Origin: Salminus brasiliensis
Lineage: Eukaryota > Chordata > Actinopteri > Characiformes > Bryconidae
Direction: 5' to 3'
Length of the DNA stretch: 64,000 bases
Assembly: GCF_030463535.1 (NCBI RefSeq)
Contig: NC_132892.1
Span: 33,286,932 to 33,350,931 of the forward strand
Below the pieces are notes generated by a model. That model was not told the DNA's origin, made no database searches, and was given only the letters and a program-made list of their open reading frames with translations. Position numbers and translations under genes: made by a program. The stretch's first letter is position 1; each line of letters begins with the position of its first letter. Below are positions 1 through 11,026 of the stretch, one piece after another.

Positions 1-93
1 TATACATGCATACACACATGCTGTACCACTGGGAAAATAAAAAAAAAATATTGCACTCAATACAATACTCTTTTCCTGATTTTGTAGGCCAAT
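1..93 (+). other. Upstream flank and 5'UTR splice acceptor of gene A
   Basis: A pyrimidine-rich stretch ends in TTTTGTAG at 80-87, six bases before the ATG at 94. The same acceptor-like context sits just upstream of the ATG in genes B, D, E and F (in C it reads TTTTGAAG). This suggests the first coding exon is spliced to a non-coding 5' exon outside the window. No promoter element can be recognised here. Confidence 0.5.
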
Positions 94-2383
94 ATGACAA
101 CCCCACTCAGATTGGCTCCTCCTCCTCTTTTTCTTCTGCTCATAATTGCAGGTGAGTACATATATCCTACTGTAACACTGGATTTGTTTTTATTTGCAAG
201 GCTTTTACATTTTTACAACACTGACAAAAGTGTGTGTAATGTTCAAATGCTCAAGCCTCTGTAATCAGATCTTTGCTTCTTCATATATTTCAGGAGTTTC
301 TGGAGTAGAGTGGAGTGTGAAATACAACCAGCAGGAAATCTGTGCTTTAAAAGGATCTACAGTGTTTATGAACGGCATTTTTACACTCCCACAAGACCTT
401 ACAGTGACCGAGACATTCTGGTTCATAGATCCAGATCAGGATGTGGAGCCGGCTGATCTGAGTAAAGGCCCAGATTACTCAGGCAGGGTTGAGTATTTCA
501 CTAATGAACAGAAACACTTCTCCCTCAAACTAAGTAATGTAATGAAGAAGGATGAAAAAGAGTACTACTTCAGAATTATCACAAATTTAGAGAAAGAAAG
601 ATGGAAAGGGGTACCTGGAGTTAAGCTGAAGGTTACAGGTAAGGCAATGGTTTCTGTATATTGTGTTTATACCTGTGAAATTACACATTAACAATCCATG
701 CAATAACAAAATAACTACTAGTGATGTATTCATCGTTATAGATGGATTGCAGTAATACAGCTTATGTAAATACACAAGCTGTAAACTTTGTTTTTTACTT
801 ATGTAATTATACAACTACTTTATTACACAGTTAATAAGGCAAAGTAAATATTATATCTACTGTTAAATCTAGATATTTTCAGATTTTCTGCATTTGTGTT
901 GTCTTAGAGCTTCATGTAGAATCCCCTGGAGAAGTGACTGAGGGACGAACAGTAGTTCTGATGTGTAAAACCACCTGCAGTCTGACTGATCCAACATTCA
1001 TCTGGTTTAAAAATGGACGTCCTTTAACCACAAAGACCATCAAGAACAACCAGCTCCACCTGCAAACAGTCAGCAGTGAGGATGCAGGCAGTTATAGCTG
1101 TGCTGTAAGAGGATCTGAACATCTACCCTCTACTGCTCAAACTCTCAGAGTCAGATGTGAGTAAAGTCTACATTCTTCACTAAACTCTGGGAATGGTTGA
1201 ACTACACAGTGACATTAGATATTAGCAAGAGACACTAAAGTCATATCTGTCTCTAGATCCTCCAAAGAGTGTCTCAGTGTCCATCAGTCCCTCTGGAGGA
1301 ATAGTGGAGGGCAGTTCAGTGACTCTGACCTGCAGCAGTGATGCAAACCCACCTGTGAAGATCTACACCTGGTTTAAAGGATCATCATCAGTAGGAAAAG
1401 GAGAAACTTACAGCATTCCCAACATCAGCTCTGGGGACAATGGAGGATACACATGCCAGAGTCGTAATGAAGTTGGAGAGAGAAGCTCCACTGCTGTCTA
1501 TTTAAATGTTCTTTGTACGTTGGTGATGATTTCTAAGACTCAAGACTCTGTTAGATGATTTCCTGAATCTACTCTAAATGATCTTCTCCTGTCTGTAATA
1601 GATCCTCCAAGGATGGTTTCAGTGTCCATCAGTTCGTCTGAAGAAATAATAGACTCTGTGAATCTGACATGCAGCAGTGATGCAAACCCACCAGTGGAGA
1701 TCTTCACCTGGTTTAAAGAAGGTGGAAGCTCACCTGTTGGGTCTGGACACACTTACAGTCCTCCACAGAGTGGATCATACTACTGCCAGGCTCAGAATCA
1801 ACATGGAGCTCAGAGATCAGCTGCCAAGCAAGTCATTTTGAAAGGTAAACACATGTTTTTATTATAGTTATTATCCATGGTTTGTAAATGATACATTGTC
1901 TCATTAAGTGCCTAGTTGGTGTACCATAGCAGGTTAGAGTATTTTACACATAGGACGTTAGAATCCAATTCTTTGGCTGGACAAGCCCACTACAGAACAC
2001 TGTTACTAGTCAGTGGGCAAGATTCCTAACTCCACATTCTTTTACAGGTGGAACATCCCCACCACAAGACTGTGGAGCTTGTAGCTTTAAAATGGAGCTC
2101 TGTGTGCTTGCTGAGATATGACCAAAAATGTTCTTCTTATGTTTGATTAGTAGTTGTTAGACCATAGGGCCAGCCTAAATGACACCACATAAAACACACA
2201 ATTTTGGAGACAGCTCTAGAATGGCACAACCATCTAATTGTTGGCTTGTCAAGTGTGCAGAGATCATTAGTTCAAATCTAGTCAGCTCCACAGCCCTCCA
2301 TAAGTAGGAGTCTGCATTTACTGTAGGTAGGCCTCCACTATGTGATAGGGAGTCCTCTAACCTGCAGATGGGAAAATCAAAAA

Positions 2384-2414
<31 letters not shown>

Positions 2415-4568
2415 AAATCAGGTTAAAATGTAGAGACTGGTGTTGTTTTCTGGTTGTGTGTAAGTTTGACTGTTACCTGTATGTCAGCAGACCACTCTGT
2501 GATTCTTTACACATGTGTTGGAGTCGGAGTTTGTGGGATTGCAGCTTTTCTTACTGTAGTTTTCTGCATGAGGTCAGAATCACTATCCTACATCATACTA
2601 TAATTCAATTACTTTATTTTTTAGATGATTTGGTTGCATAAGTTAAAAATGAACAACATTAAGATAAACACTGTAGAATAACAATATAGATGCCAACTGT
2701 TTTCTGAGAGCAGGAGAAAGAGACAGAACAGAAATATGGAGGACCATGCATTTGGGGTGAGTACCTACAGAGTTCTAGATGTAAGATAATGATAGGACTT
2801 TTTTACTACAGCACATCAAAAAGGAGAGGAGGAAATAAAATTATGTTTTTTCTATAATGGGTAAAAAAAAGCTCTTTCTGGGATTATCTTAGCTAATTAC
2901 TATTACTATTTTGAAATTAATTTGAAATTACCTCAGGATTATTTTCCAATGATGTTATCCTGAGGTAGATACTAGTCTGATTAATCTTCTTGAGATAATA
3001 TCCTAAACTCCTGAGATAATTATATCATTATCCCATAAATGCGATCTTCCTAAGTCTCTAAATTGTGCACCTCTCTATGGAGGTCAAGTTCCATTAGACT
3101 AGTTCCCATCACAGATGCACAACTTCCAACACCCCTGAACAACATGTCTGAAAAACAGGAAATGGGGAAAGAATAGTGAGTGGCGTAAAGTTGGAATTGC
3201 ACTTAAGTGCACTTAGGTAATTTTTCTTGAGGTAATTACCTTGGGATAATTAATTTGAGAAAAAAAATCTCCTTTTCCTTTTCTTTTTTTTTTATCTTTC
3301 TGTTCTGCAGAACATCGGTCATAACCCCTCATCCGGTATTCCAGACTACATAAATGTAGAAGTGAGTTCATGATGTTAAAAAGTAATCAGACTTTTGCAC
3401 TTGATGTACAAGTAAGAGTTCAGATAATAGATGATACTATCAAACAATGTTTCTATCCCAACTACACCAAAACAGAGCTGTAAAATGGGTCATAATTTAC
3501 ATAAACCACACCCACTAGAAAAAGCACCAGGTGTGGCACTGATTACCCCTAGGATTTCTGGGGATTGGAGTTCCCTTGGGTAACAGTGCCTCGCTGCCGT
3601 CGCCCTCTGCTGGTAGGCAGTGGCAGACAGTGATTCCTTACACCATCATCACAAATATTATCTCCGGATAATTATCTTAAACCCATTTAAAATATTTACA
3701 GAAAACACAATGTCCTTTTCAGGGACGCGTTCTTAACCCTTGTTGGATCCTTTTCTGACCTGTTCATTAACTCTCTTCTCTGCAGGCCATTAAAGACAAT
3801 GCACACCCCTCTGAGGATGATGCTTCCAGTATTCCAGACTACGAGAGCATAGAAGTGAGTTCAAGATGTTTAAGAGTGATCAGACTCAGCAGTTAGCAAG
3901 TGATGATGCAGATCGCAGTACTTCAGGAAATGTGAACGACTTATGTTTTCTTTATAATTATTTTACTGGTCAAATGTTTGTGGACACCCTTTTTAATGAA
4001 TGCATTTAGCTACTTTAAGTTGCACCCTTTGCTGACGCAGATGTGCAAATGCACACACACAGCTGGCAAAAACAAAAATAGAACAAACAATGAATGAGCT
4101 TTGCTGCATTACCAACTCTACACTGTAGATGGCACCAATATGCCTTGTACTATTTTCTCCCCATTTCCTGTGTCCAGAGGTGATGGAAGTTGTGTATCTA
4201 AAGTGCTATATCAAAATATAGCACTTTATTTTGAACTTGTTCTCAAATCCTAAATCCTATAGCTGTGAAGTCATCCAGATTAGAATAAAAATATCTCAGT
4301 TGTATTAGTGTTACCCTTCCTATTCCCCACATACATTATATATATATATAACTCTGATAGAGTGATGAACACAACTTCCGTCCTCCTGATGACGATGTGT
4401 CCAGTATTCCAGAAATAAGTTCTAGAATAATCAGATATATTTCACTGATGCTTAGTTTAATGTAGCTGAACTAAAGTCAATTGTATTTTACACTATTAAC
4501 TATGTGTTTCTGTGTGTACTCTGCTCTACTTCTTCACCTATCCACAGGATTTAAGGAAGCACCAGTGA
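94..4568 (+). CDS. Gene A: CD22/Siglec-like Ig-superfamily receptor (V + 3 C2, TM, two-tyrosine tail)
   Basis: Predicted coding exons are 94-151 (signal peptide), 294-638 (V-set), 908-1156, 1257-1514 and 1602-1844 (C2-set), 2491-2572 (TM), 2714-2756 (basic juxtamembrane), 3311-3361 and 3786-3854 (tyrosine tail), and 4548-4568 (DLRKHQ stop). All junctions are GT/AG and keep frame, giving about 472 aa. The V-set has Trp26, a single Cys36, a YYFRI F strand (Arg113) and Trp123, the Siglec-type pattern. The first C2 has an extra Cys (CKTTC). Tail motifs are DYINV and DYESI. A tail exon at 4361 has lost its Tyr and donor and must be skipped. The last C2 lacks two residues found in B and C (IIDS against IIEDNS). 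By family knowledge this is a leukocyte type I membrane receptor; the ligand is inferred. Expression is not shown by sequence. Confidence 0.85.
2381..2416. repeat. (AAAT)n microsatellite in the gene A intron before the TM exon
   Basis: About nine tandem AAAT units. Genes B and C carry a much shorter AATC/AAAT tract at the matching intron position (about 14313-14341 and 32429-32456), so the tract has expanded specifically in A. Confidence 0.9.
2929..2967. repeat. Inverted repeat (11-bp perfect stem) in tail intron
   Basis: TACCTCAGGAT at 2929-2939 pairs perfectly with ATCCTGAGGTA at 2957-2967. The surrounding 400 bp are rich in GATAAT and GAGATAAT words in both orientations, which looks like a decayed foldback MITE. 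Copies occur in genes B (about 14857-14895 and, altered, 17310-17350) and C (about 32980-33020). Confidence 0.6.
3537..3642 (+). mobile_element. Fragment of putative solo LTR in gene A tail intron
   Basis: This matches the 3' end of the fuller copy at 16017-16693 and shares its right border, CCTTACA followed by CCATCATCAC. The left part is missing; the junction joins intron sequence AAAGCACC directly to the element. It was inherited by duplication and then truncated. Confidence 0.5.
4201..4226. repeat. 10-bp perfect hairpin in gene A tail intron
   Basis: AAGTGCTATA, a 6-nt loop, then TATAGCACTT. It is repeated in gene B at about 19018-19043 and loses its left arm in gene C near 34680. Function is unknown. 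Confidence 0.6.
4361..4412 (+). pseudogene. Broken tyrosine tail exon of gene A (Tyr and splice donor deleted)
   Basis: The acceptor TCTGATAG and the codons SDEHNFRPPDDDVSSIP match the intact tail exon of gene C at 36349-36417. A 15-bp deletion removes the DYLNVE end of the exon and changes the GTAAGT donor to ATAAGT. The exon cannot be spliced normally, and read-through meets stops soon after. Gene B carries the same lesion. Confidence 0.8.
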
Positions 4569-4728
4569 GAACATCTCCTCCGACATCTTCCAAACCAGCC
4601 CCAACAATGAAGCGACTTTTTACTTGCAAAGCTTTCATTTCCTTGCAGAATTTAAATTTTGGGCCATTTAAACCCAGATATAACCTGAATATATTAATAT
4701 ACTCCAATGACCTAAAGCAGACTTTCTA

Positions 4729-5192
4729 CACTATATGGGCAAAAGTATTGGGACACCTGCTCATGCACTGTTTCTTTTGAAATCAAAGGAATAAAAAACA
4801 ATTTCTCCTGATTTTGTTGGAGTAACTGTCTCTACTGTCCAGAGAAGGTGGCTTTCTACTAGATTCTAGAGGAGCATTGCTGTGAGGATTTAATTGCATT
4901 CAGTGACAATATCATTAGTGAGGTCAGGATCTCAAACCCAACTCCCTGACTCATCCCAAAAGTATTGGCTGGAGCACCACCCATCATTCCATCCTCAATG
5001 CTGGGGGGCTTTATACCCTTCTGGCCCACCCCTGGCATCTGGCATGGTGGCATTAGGTTCATGCTTATATGCTCTAAAGAGTCCTATTCTATTCTCTACA
5101 GGGACTAGACTCATTGTCATCAATGGGTGCAACAAAAATTAGCTGAATGCCTACATTAGAATGGGTGTCCACAAACATTTGGACATATAGTG
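4729..5192. mobile_element. Tc1/mariner-type MITE in the 3'UTR of gene A
   Basis: It starts CACTATATGGGCAAAAGTAT and ends GGACATATAGTG, flanked by TA on both sides, so it has imperfect terminal inverted repeats and a TA target duplication. There is no coding capacity. It lies between the stop codon (4566) and the AATAAA at 5330, so it should be transcribed in the 3'UTR. The copies in genes B and C hold an extra 33-bp internal block missing here. Confidence 0.75.
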
Positions 5193-5329
5193 TACCTCTA
5201 TGAAATATATGAAATTCTGATAGCTCCTTTAAATGTCCTAATGTGAATGTAGTGTAAAAGCTCTAAGACTGTGTTACTTTACTTCAAGCTTTCTTCAAGC
5301 TTCATCTCTATATCTTTCTTTGCTTGAAA

Positions 5330-5335
5330 AATAAA
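5330..5335 (+). promoter_or_regulatory. Polyadenylation signal AATAAA, gene A
   Basis: AATAAA lies 760 bp after the stop codon in a segment (AATAAAGTTTATATAAAC) conserved at the same place in B and C, and in related form after D. Confidence 0.65.
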
Positions 5336-5621
5336 GTTTATATAAACTATACCGAACATGCAGAACTGTTTTTTTTTTCTGTGGACTGAATAGTCTAGTT
5401 GTTGAAAATGAATAGAACTGTATCATCAATACATTTCACGGCTGATTTGAGGGGTTTCCTGAGTTCAGAGAAGTGGTAAGAGTATTCCTCTACAGATACT
5501 ATTGATTTGATACTGAAAAGGGTAAAGAACACATGGCGACATTTTAAAGAGCTTAGTCTACTGCAATGATGTTTTTCCTGGTTTATTACTTTTACTGGTT
5601 TTGAAGTAGTTCTCAAGGTAC

Positions 5622-6540
5622 ACTGTATGGACAAAGGTATTGGACACACCTCTTAATGAATGAATTCAGGTGTTTCATTCTTTCCTATAGCCACATGTGA
5701 TAAAATCAAGAACCTAGCCAAGCAGTTTACCTTCCAACAGTCTGCCTTTTTCTTCCCTCCTAGATATTCTACAATTAACTGTGAGTTGTATTATTAATAA
5801 TGTGAAATTTGGTGCATTACTCACTCTGCCCTAAAGATGACTTTTAATACAGTCTTTCGAAGCCCTCGGCCGTTTGTCCAGTGTTGGAAGTTAAACCTCA
5901 GTTTAAGATTATTTCCATGTCCTTTTGAGGACTTTAGGATGATGCTTGAATACATAAAACAAAACAAAAAAAATATGATGCTTTTCTGACCTTATCTTTA
6001 ACTCTATGTTTTGCAGAATGTCAGACACAATGCCTATCCTCCTGATGTTGACTTAATGCAGATGTTCTACACTATATAGACAAAAGTATTGGGACATATA
6101 ATAGGGAATTATTAGGGAAGATTTTGAAGGAGCAATTATGTCAGGATTTATTTGCATTCAGCAGCAAGAGCATTAGTGAGGTCAGGATCTTGGATGATCA
6201 CCGTCCCACATCATCCCCTTTAGCCCACGCCTGGCATAAGGCCAATAGGTTGATGTTTATTTTCTCCAGACAGGTCCTTTTCTATTGGTAGTATTTCTCT
6301 ACAGGGACTAGACAAGCTGTGTGTACATTTGCACATACTGTATGTGTCAGCAATGCATGCAGCTTAAAGTTGCTAAATGCATTCATTAGAAGGAGTGTCA
6401 ACAAACATTGACATGGTGTAAAACAAAAAGCTCCCAACATCCAAATGTAAATGTCGTGCAACATCTCTTAGATTCAGTGTGTTAGTTTACTTGCTTTCCA
6501 GTCTTCTACATATATATGTATGTATTAATAATAAAGCTTA
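5622..6540 (+). pseudogene. Decayed gene-3' module with MITEs and fossil tail exon
   Basis: This holds a short MITE of the 'tattggacacacctcttaat' type (about 5622-5770). A fossil tail exon starts at 6017 after TTTTGCAG (NVRHNAYPPDV, then out of frame). A second MITE remnant lies at 6070-6418. A second poly(A)-like AATAAAGCTTATATAAAC follows at 6530. Compared with gene B, about 1.2 kb has been deleted at about 5556. This is the remains of an earlier receptor 3' end, not an expressed gene as far as can be seen. Confidence 0.6.
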
Positions 6541-7110
6541 TATAAACTATACAAACATGTAGAACTGTTGTTGTCTGTGGACTGATCTCTCTCGTAGTCT
6601 AATAGAAAGAGAACTTGACCTCATAAAGAAAGTTCACTGCCGATCTGAAGGGGTTTCTTTAGGTCACAGAAGTAATGAGCATGTTCCTCTAGAGAAATTG
6701 GTGATATGGCATTGAATAGAGTAAATAGAACATGGGGACATTTTAATGAACTTAGAAATAGTTCCACACATCATATCAGAGTCATCTGTGGCTGAGGATG
6801 ACTTACTTCCTAACCTTCTATGCTTACTGGGTGCTGAGGTACTTTCTCACCACTCTGGGTGTGTGCTCACAGCCATGGATGGGTTATATATATGTGTAAA
6901 TAGGTTGTATTGCAATGCTGAGCAATGGTTGTGAAGTGTGTTTCAAATGAAATGAAAAGGCGTCTTTGTTGGACTTAGACAGTCTTGATGTTGAAGCTAA
7001 AGCACACCTTGAAGGTGGTCACTGCAAAATGTAGAAGTACCTTCAGTTAAACATGTTAACCACATCCAGGATAATACTTGAGTATTTCCTGTGCGCTCAC
7101 CATTTCACAG

Positions 7111-7143
7111 TTGGACGCAGAGGGTGAGCTTAAGTACTGGACG
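7111..7143 (+). other. Orphan 33-nt exon-like cassette, copy 1
   Basis: Eleven open codons (LDAEGELKYWT) lie exactly between a CACAG acceptor and a GTAAGT donor. Near-identical cassettes with splice sites recur at 20453, 22808, 24304 and 37561, always downstream of a receptor poly(A) segment. No partner exon could be assigned. It could be a fossil or alternative tail exon. Confidence 0.5.
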
Positions 7144-7439
7144 GTAAGTTCACTATTTTTTTAGATTAGTAAATGTTTAAGCTCCATTAGACATCAAAGA
7201 AGCATTAAATGTATTTATAGTTGATTTTTAGAAATGTGCTTTGAGCACTATTCAGTTCATTTACATACAAAGCTATTTCAGTCGGGCCAGTTTTTTTTTT
7301 GCTTGCTTGCAATTGGGTGTTTTCCTGCTGCAGTTGTCCAAGTTGTCTTGGCCTGGAGCATTGTTAGAGGCATTTGTGGCACACCATGAATATTTATAAA
7401 TGTGTTTAATATTGATATATGGCCGTCTCCTTCGAGAAC

Positions 7440-8273
7440 TCACTGTTCACTCCATCTACAGAAGCATGAAGCCTTGGTGTAGTCATGGATAATAAGTTAT
7501 TGTATTCTGCAAAAGTAACTCAGTCATGCAGATTTCTCCTGTACAACATCCAGAGAATTCAAACTTTCCTCTCTAGAGAGGTCGCCCAGGTGCTTGTTCA
7601 GTCTCTCATCACTTTAAGACTTGATTATTGTAACCATCTTATGGCTGGTCTACCTCTATTGCACCATCAGACCCCTGCAACTTAACCAGAATACAGCGGC
7701 ATGGGTCGTCTTCAATGTTTGTAAAATCAGCCATGTTCAGCTCCTCCTCTGCTGCGTTCTCTCTCCACTGGCTGCCTGTAGCTGCTGCCCAGGTCTTTCG
7801 ATTCAAACCCCTGACTCTGGTCTACAAAGCCAAGACTGGACCAGCCAGCCCCTCCGTACTTGATAACAAATGTCAAAAGCCAATTTGCACCAAGAGTCCT
7901 TTTAGCTTCAAGTACGGCTCGGCTAGACTTGCCATCCTTTAAGCTCCACGGAGGACGAGCATCCAGACTTTTTACTGTCCTGCACCGAAGTGGTAGAACG
8001 AGCTTCCCCTGGGTGTCCGAACAGCAGAGTCCAACACCCGCTGTCCTCAAACCCAGACTGAAGACCCTCCTCTTCTGAGAGTACTTGGGTGAAGAGTAGA
8101 GTATTATGGGCTCCATATTGACTTGTGTTTAGTCGTGTCTAAGATTAGAGGGATCTTTGATTTGTAGTCTATTTAAACTACAGTAGATGAGGTTATTCTT
8201 GAGTAAACAGTGAAGCACTTTTTTAAGTCGGTCTGGATAAGTGTGTCTGCTAAATGCTGTAAATGAAAACGAT
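7440..8273 (+). mobile_element. L2-type LINE 3' fragment (end of ORF2 and 3' tail), copy 1
   Basis: Interrupted frames at 7485-7685, 7715-7942 and 7860-8078 give the LINE reverse-transcriptase C-terminal pattern: CRFLLYNIQRI, LDYCNHL, SLHWLPVAAAQVFRFKPL, then LKPRLKTLLF. The 3' tail CTGGATAAGTGTGTCTGCTAAATGC is typical of fish L2-like elements. Several frameshifts make it inactive. Confidence 0.75.
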
Positions 8274-8865
8274 TTATTCAGTTTGCTTGACTCGTTTGGT
8301 CAAAGTTACCACGCTGCAGTAAAATCACTCTGTTTTAAGGTACGGGTGCCGTGGTGCATCATCTGAATATGTTGGAGGTTCTGTGAAAGTATGACCTTTT
8401 TATGGTGTAGTGAATGTTCTACTTTAATTTTAGCCCAACATACACAAAGTAGCATCCCTGTCCTGTCCACCTTTTGCCAGAATAGGCCCACAACATAGCT
8501 TCAGGTGAGAAACCTTCAGAAAGCTGGTATAGATCTCACTCTGTTCTTCAGAAGATCTGTGGTTTCCAGTTACCCAGAAGTATAAAGATAAGCTTTACTG
8601 GTAACTTAATGAATTATCTTTGTGCTCAGATGCTTCTGGGAAAACTGCCCAACATCAGCCACATGGCTTCACCAACATGTCTAAAGGTGCTATTAAGTTA
8701 TTTAAATAGTAAGTTTACTTTTGTTGAAGGCTTGTAGAGTCAAAATGATAACTTCTGATTTTTGTGGCTGGTTTACCAGCTCACAGTAGCCACATAGTAT
8801 AGCATGACATAGGCCCAGCCTAGCATTACGAGTGAGGGGTGTGGTTAGCTAGCTAAAGAGATTGT

Positions 8866-9131
8866 AGACTGTAAAAAATAATGGTGCTACAAAAGGTTCC
8901 TTTAGCGATGCCACAGAAGAACCACTTTTGGTTCCATATAGAACCATTTTTGTAATGGATGTGATCATTAATCTGATTAACAACCTTTACAGCAAAGGAA
9001 AGATTTTTTGGAACTTTTATAGGTTCTTCACCCTCACACATCTCTATGACAAACATGGTTCTTTATAGAACCAAAAGTGGTTCTTCTATTCACTTAAAGA
9101 AGCATTTGTAGCACCTTTATGTTTAAGACTG
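8866..9131. mobile_element. Foldback MITE-like element
   Basis: The ends read GACTGTAAAAAATAATGGTGCTACAAA and TTTGTAGCACCTTTATGTTTAAGACTGT, which are inverted. Inside are inverted GGTTCTTTATAGAACC and GGTTCC blocks. The copy in unit B (about 26153-26311) lacks roughly 110 bp of the interior. Confidence 0.55.
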
Positions 9132-9612
9132 TACTATGCCCTGGTAGGGTCAGCTTTTAACCCATCAATCTTTGTATTCCAGGCCAGACATCGCACCCAC
9201 TTAGCTTTACTAGCTTCCCCATAAGTCATTGCAGAGTGATGCTTCAAGTGGATTACTAGTGTCAGATTCTAGCCTCTTTAGCCTTGATTGCATATTTTCC
9301 TGAAGTTGCCATTTTATAGTTTCATCAGCTTTGACCAGCCTTTTCTAGTGGTTGGGGAATATGTACATTTAAGAAGTCAAGACGATTGGATGACAGCTTT
9401 GAGGTTCTGAAATTGGTTGTTTTCCAGTTCTGTTTTGGTTCTGTTGAATGTTCCCTTCAAGGAAGTGTTTGAGGTTCATGGCCCATCACTTTCATGTTCA
9501 GAACTCTCAATATTAAACAATGTTTTATTTGTTTATTTGTTTTATATGTATTTTTTTGAAGTACATTACGTACATCTCTATACATAATGAAAAATGGTAA
9601 ACAGCTGATTTA
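9132..9612. other. Spacer of unit A, no gene seen
   Basis: About 480 bp of unique-looking spacer, repeated almost unchanged in unit B (about 26312-26770). No open exon with splice sites is visible. Confidence 0.6.
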
Positions 9613-10746
9613 CTGAAAAAAGTATTTAGCCAGTCACCAATTGTGCAAGTTCTCCCACTTAAAAAAATGAGAGAGGCCTGTAATTGACATCATAGGTAGA
9701 CCTCAACTACGAGAGACAAAATGGGAAAAAAATTCAGAAAATCACATTGTCTTATTTTTAAAGAATTTATTTGCAAATTATTTTGGTAAATAAGTATTTG
9801 GTCAATAACAAAAGTTCATATCAATACTTTGTTATATATCCTTTGTTGGCAATGACAGAGGTCAAACGTTTTCTGTAAGTCTTCACAAGGTTGGCACACG
9901 CCGTTGCTGGTATGTTGGCCCATTCCTCCATGCAGATCTCCTCTAGAGCAGTGATGTTTTGTGGCTGTCGGCGGGCAACACTGACTTCCCTCCAAAGTTT
10001 TCTATGGGGTTGAGATCTAGAGACTGGCTAGGCCACTCCAGGACCTTGCTTCTTACGAAGCCACTCCTTTGTTGCCCTGAGTCCTGGTGGCGTAGTGTGT
10101 AACTGACGGTAGCCTTTGTAATGCTGGTCCCAGCTTTCTGCAGGTCATTCACTAGGTCCCCCCGTGTGGTTCTGGGATTTTGACCACACAGGCTGAGATC
10201 TTGCGTGGAGCCCCTGATCGAGGGACATTAGCAGTGGTCTTGTAGGTCTCCCATTTTCTGATTATTGCTCCCACAGTAGATTTCTTCACACCAAGCTGCT
10301 TGCCTATTGCAGATTCAGTCTACCTGCCTGGTGCAGGTCTACAGTTTAGTTTCTGGTGTCCTTCAACAGCTCTTTGGTCTTCACCATAGTGGAGTTTGGA
10401 GTGTGACTGTTTGAGGTTGTGGGCAGGTGTCTTTTATACTGTTGACGAGTTCAAACAGGTGCCATTAATACAGGTAATGAGTGGAGGACAGAGAAGCCTA
10501 TTAAAGAAGAAGATACAGGTCTGTGACAGCCAGAAATCTTGCTTGTTTGTAAGTGACCAAATACTTATTTTCCACCATTATTTGCAAATAAATTCTTTAA
10601 AAATCAGACAGTGTGATTTTCAGATTTTTTTCCCCATTTTGTCTCTCATAGTCTACCTATGATGTCAAATACAGGCCTCTCTCATCTTTTTAAGTGGGAG
10701 AACTTGCACAATTGGTGACTGACTAAATACTTTTTTTTCTCCACTG
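9613..10746 (-). mobile_element. Internally deleted Tc1-like transposon, family B copy 1
   Basis: Inverted ends (GTATTTAGCCAGTCACCAATT on the left; AATTGGTGACTGACTAAATAC on the right) enclose a minus-strand transposase remnant. The N-terminal part and the [12 protein letters not shown] end are joined directly, so roughly 560 bp with the first two catalytic Asp positions are gone. It sits at the same site as the longer copy at 28403-30097, so it was inserted before the unit duplicated. Confidence 0.8.
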
Positions 10747-11026
10747 TATATAGCAAGCACTTTATAGATTCTATTTCAAAATTTTACAGTTTCATGCAAA
10801 GCTCTGGCCATCCCTGGTCAAAATAGCTTTTCCTGTCTATCATCTACCTTTATCTATCATTGCTAAAAATTGTTTAATTGCGTCTTCTCACAAGCCATAT
10901 TTTTTAGATTGTTTGATATACTTATGACCATAGGCTAAAATTGAGAACTTTATTTTTGAAGTATTCAAACCTTAAATTAACTGCTTTCTTGATTTTGTAG
11001 GCTTTAATATATAGACATCACTCAGA
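10747..11026 (+). other. 5' flank of gene B
   Basis: An AT-rich flank ends in GATTTTGTAG at 10991-11000, the conserved 5'UTR acceptor, 26 bp before the ATG. No promoter motif is recognised. Confidence 0.45.

Noticed and set aside
294..638. Rearranging V gene segment
   Set aside because: The V exon ends in a normal splice donor (GTAAGG), and no recombination heptamer/nonamer pair follows it.
3311..3854. ITAM made by the two tail tyrosines of gene A
   Set aside because: The spacing between the tyrosines is over 20 residues, longer than the 6-8 between ITAM halves, and the motifs are Y-x-N-V and Y-E-S-I.
4481..4780. 99-codon frame, with twin at 19296-19595
   Set aside because: It spans the intron, the terminal exon in another frame, and the 3'UTR MITE. 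The spliced DLRKHQ end explains the conserved part.
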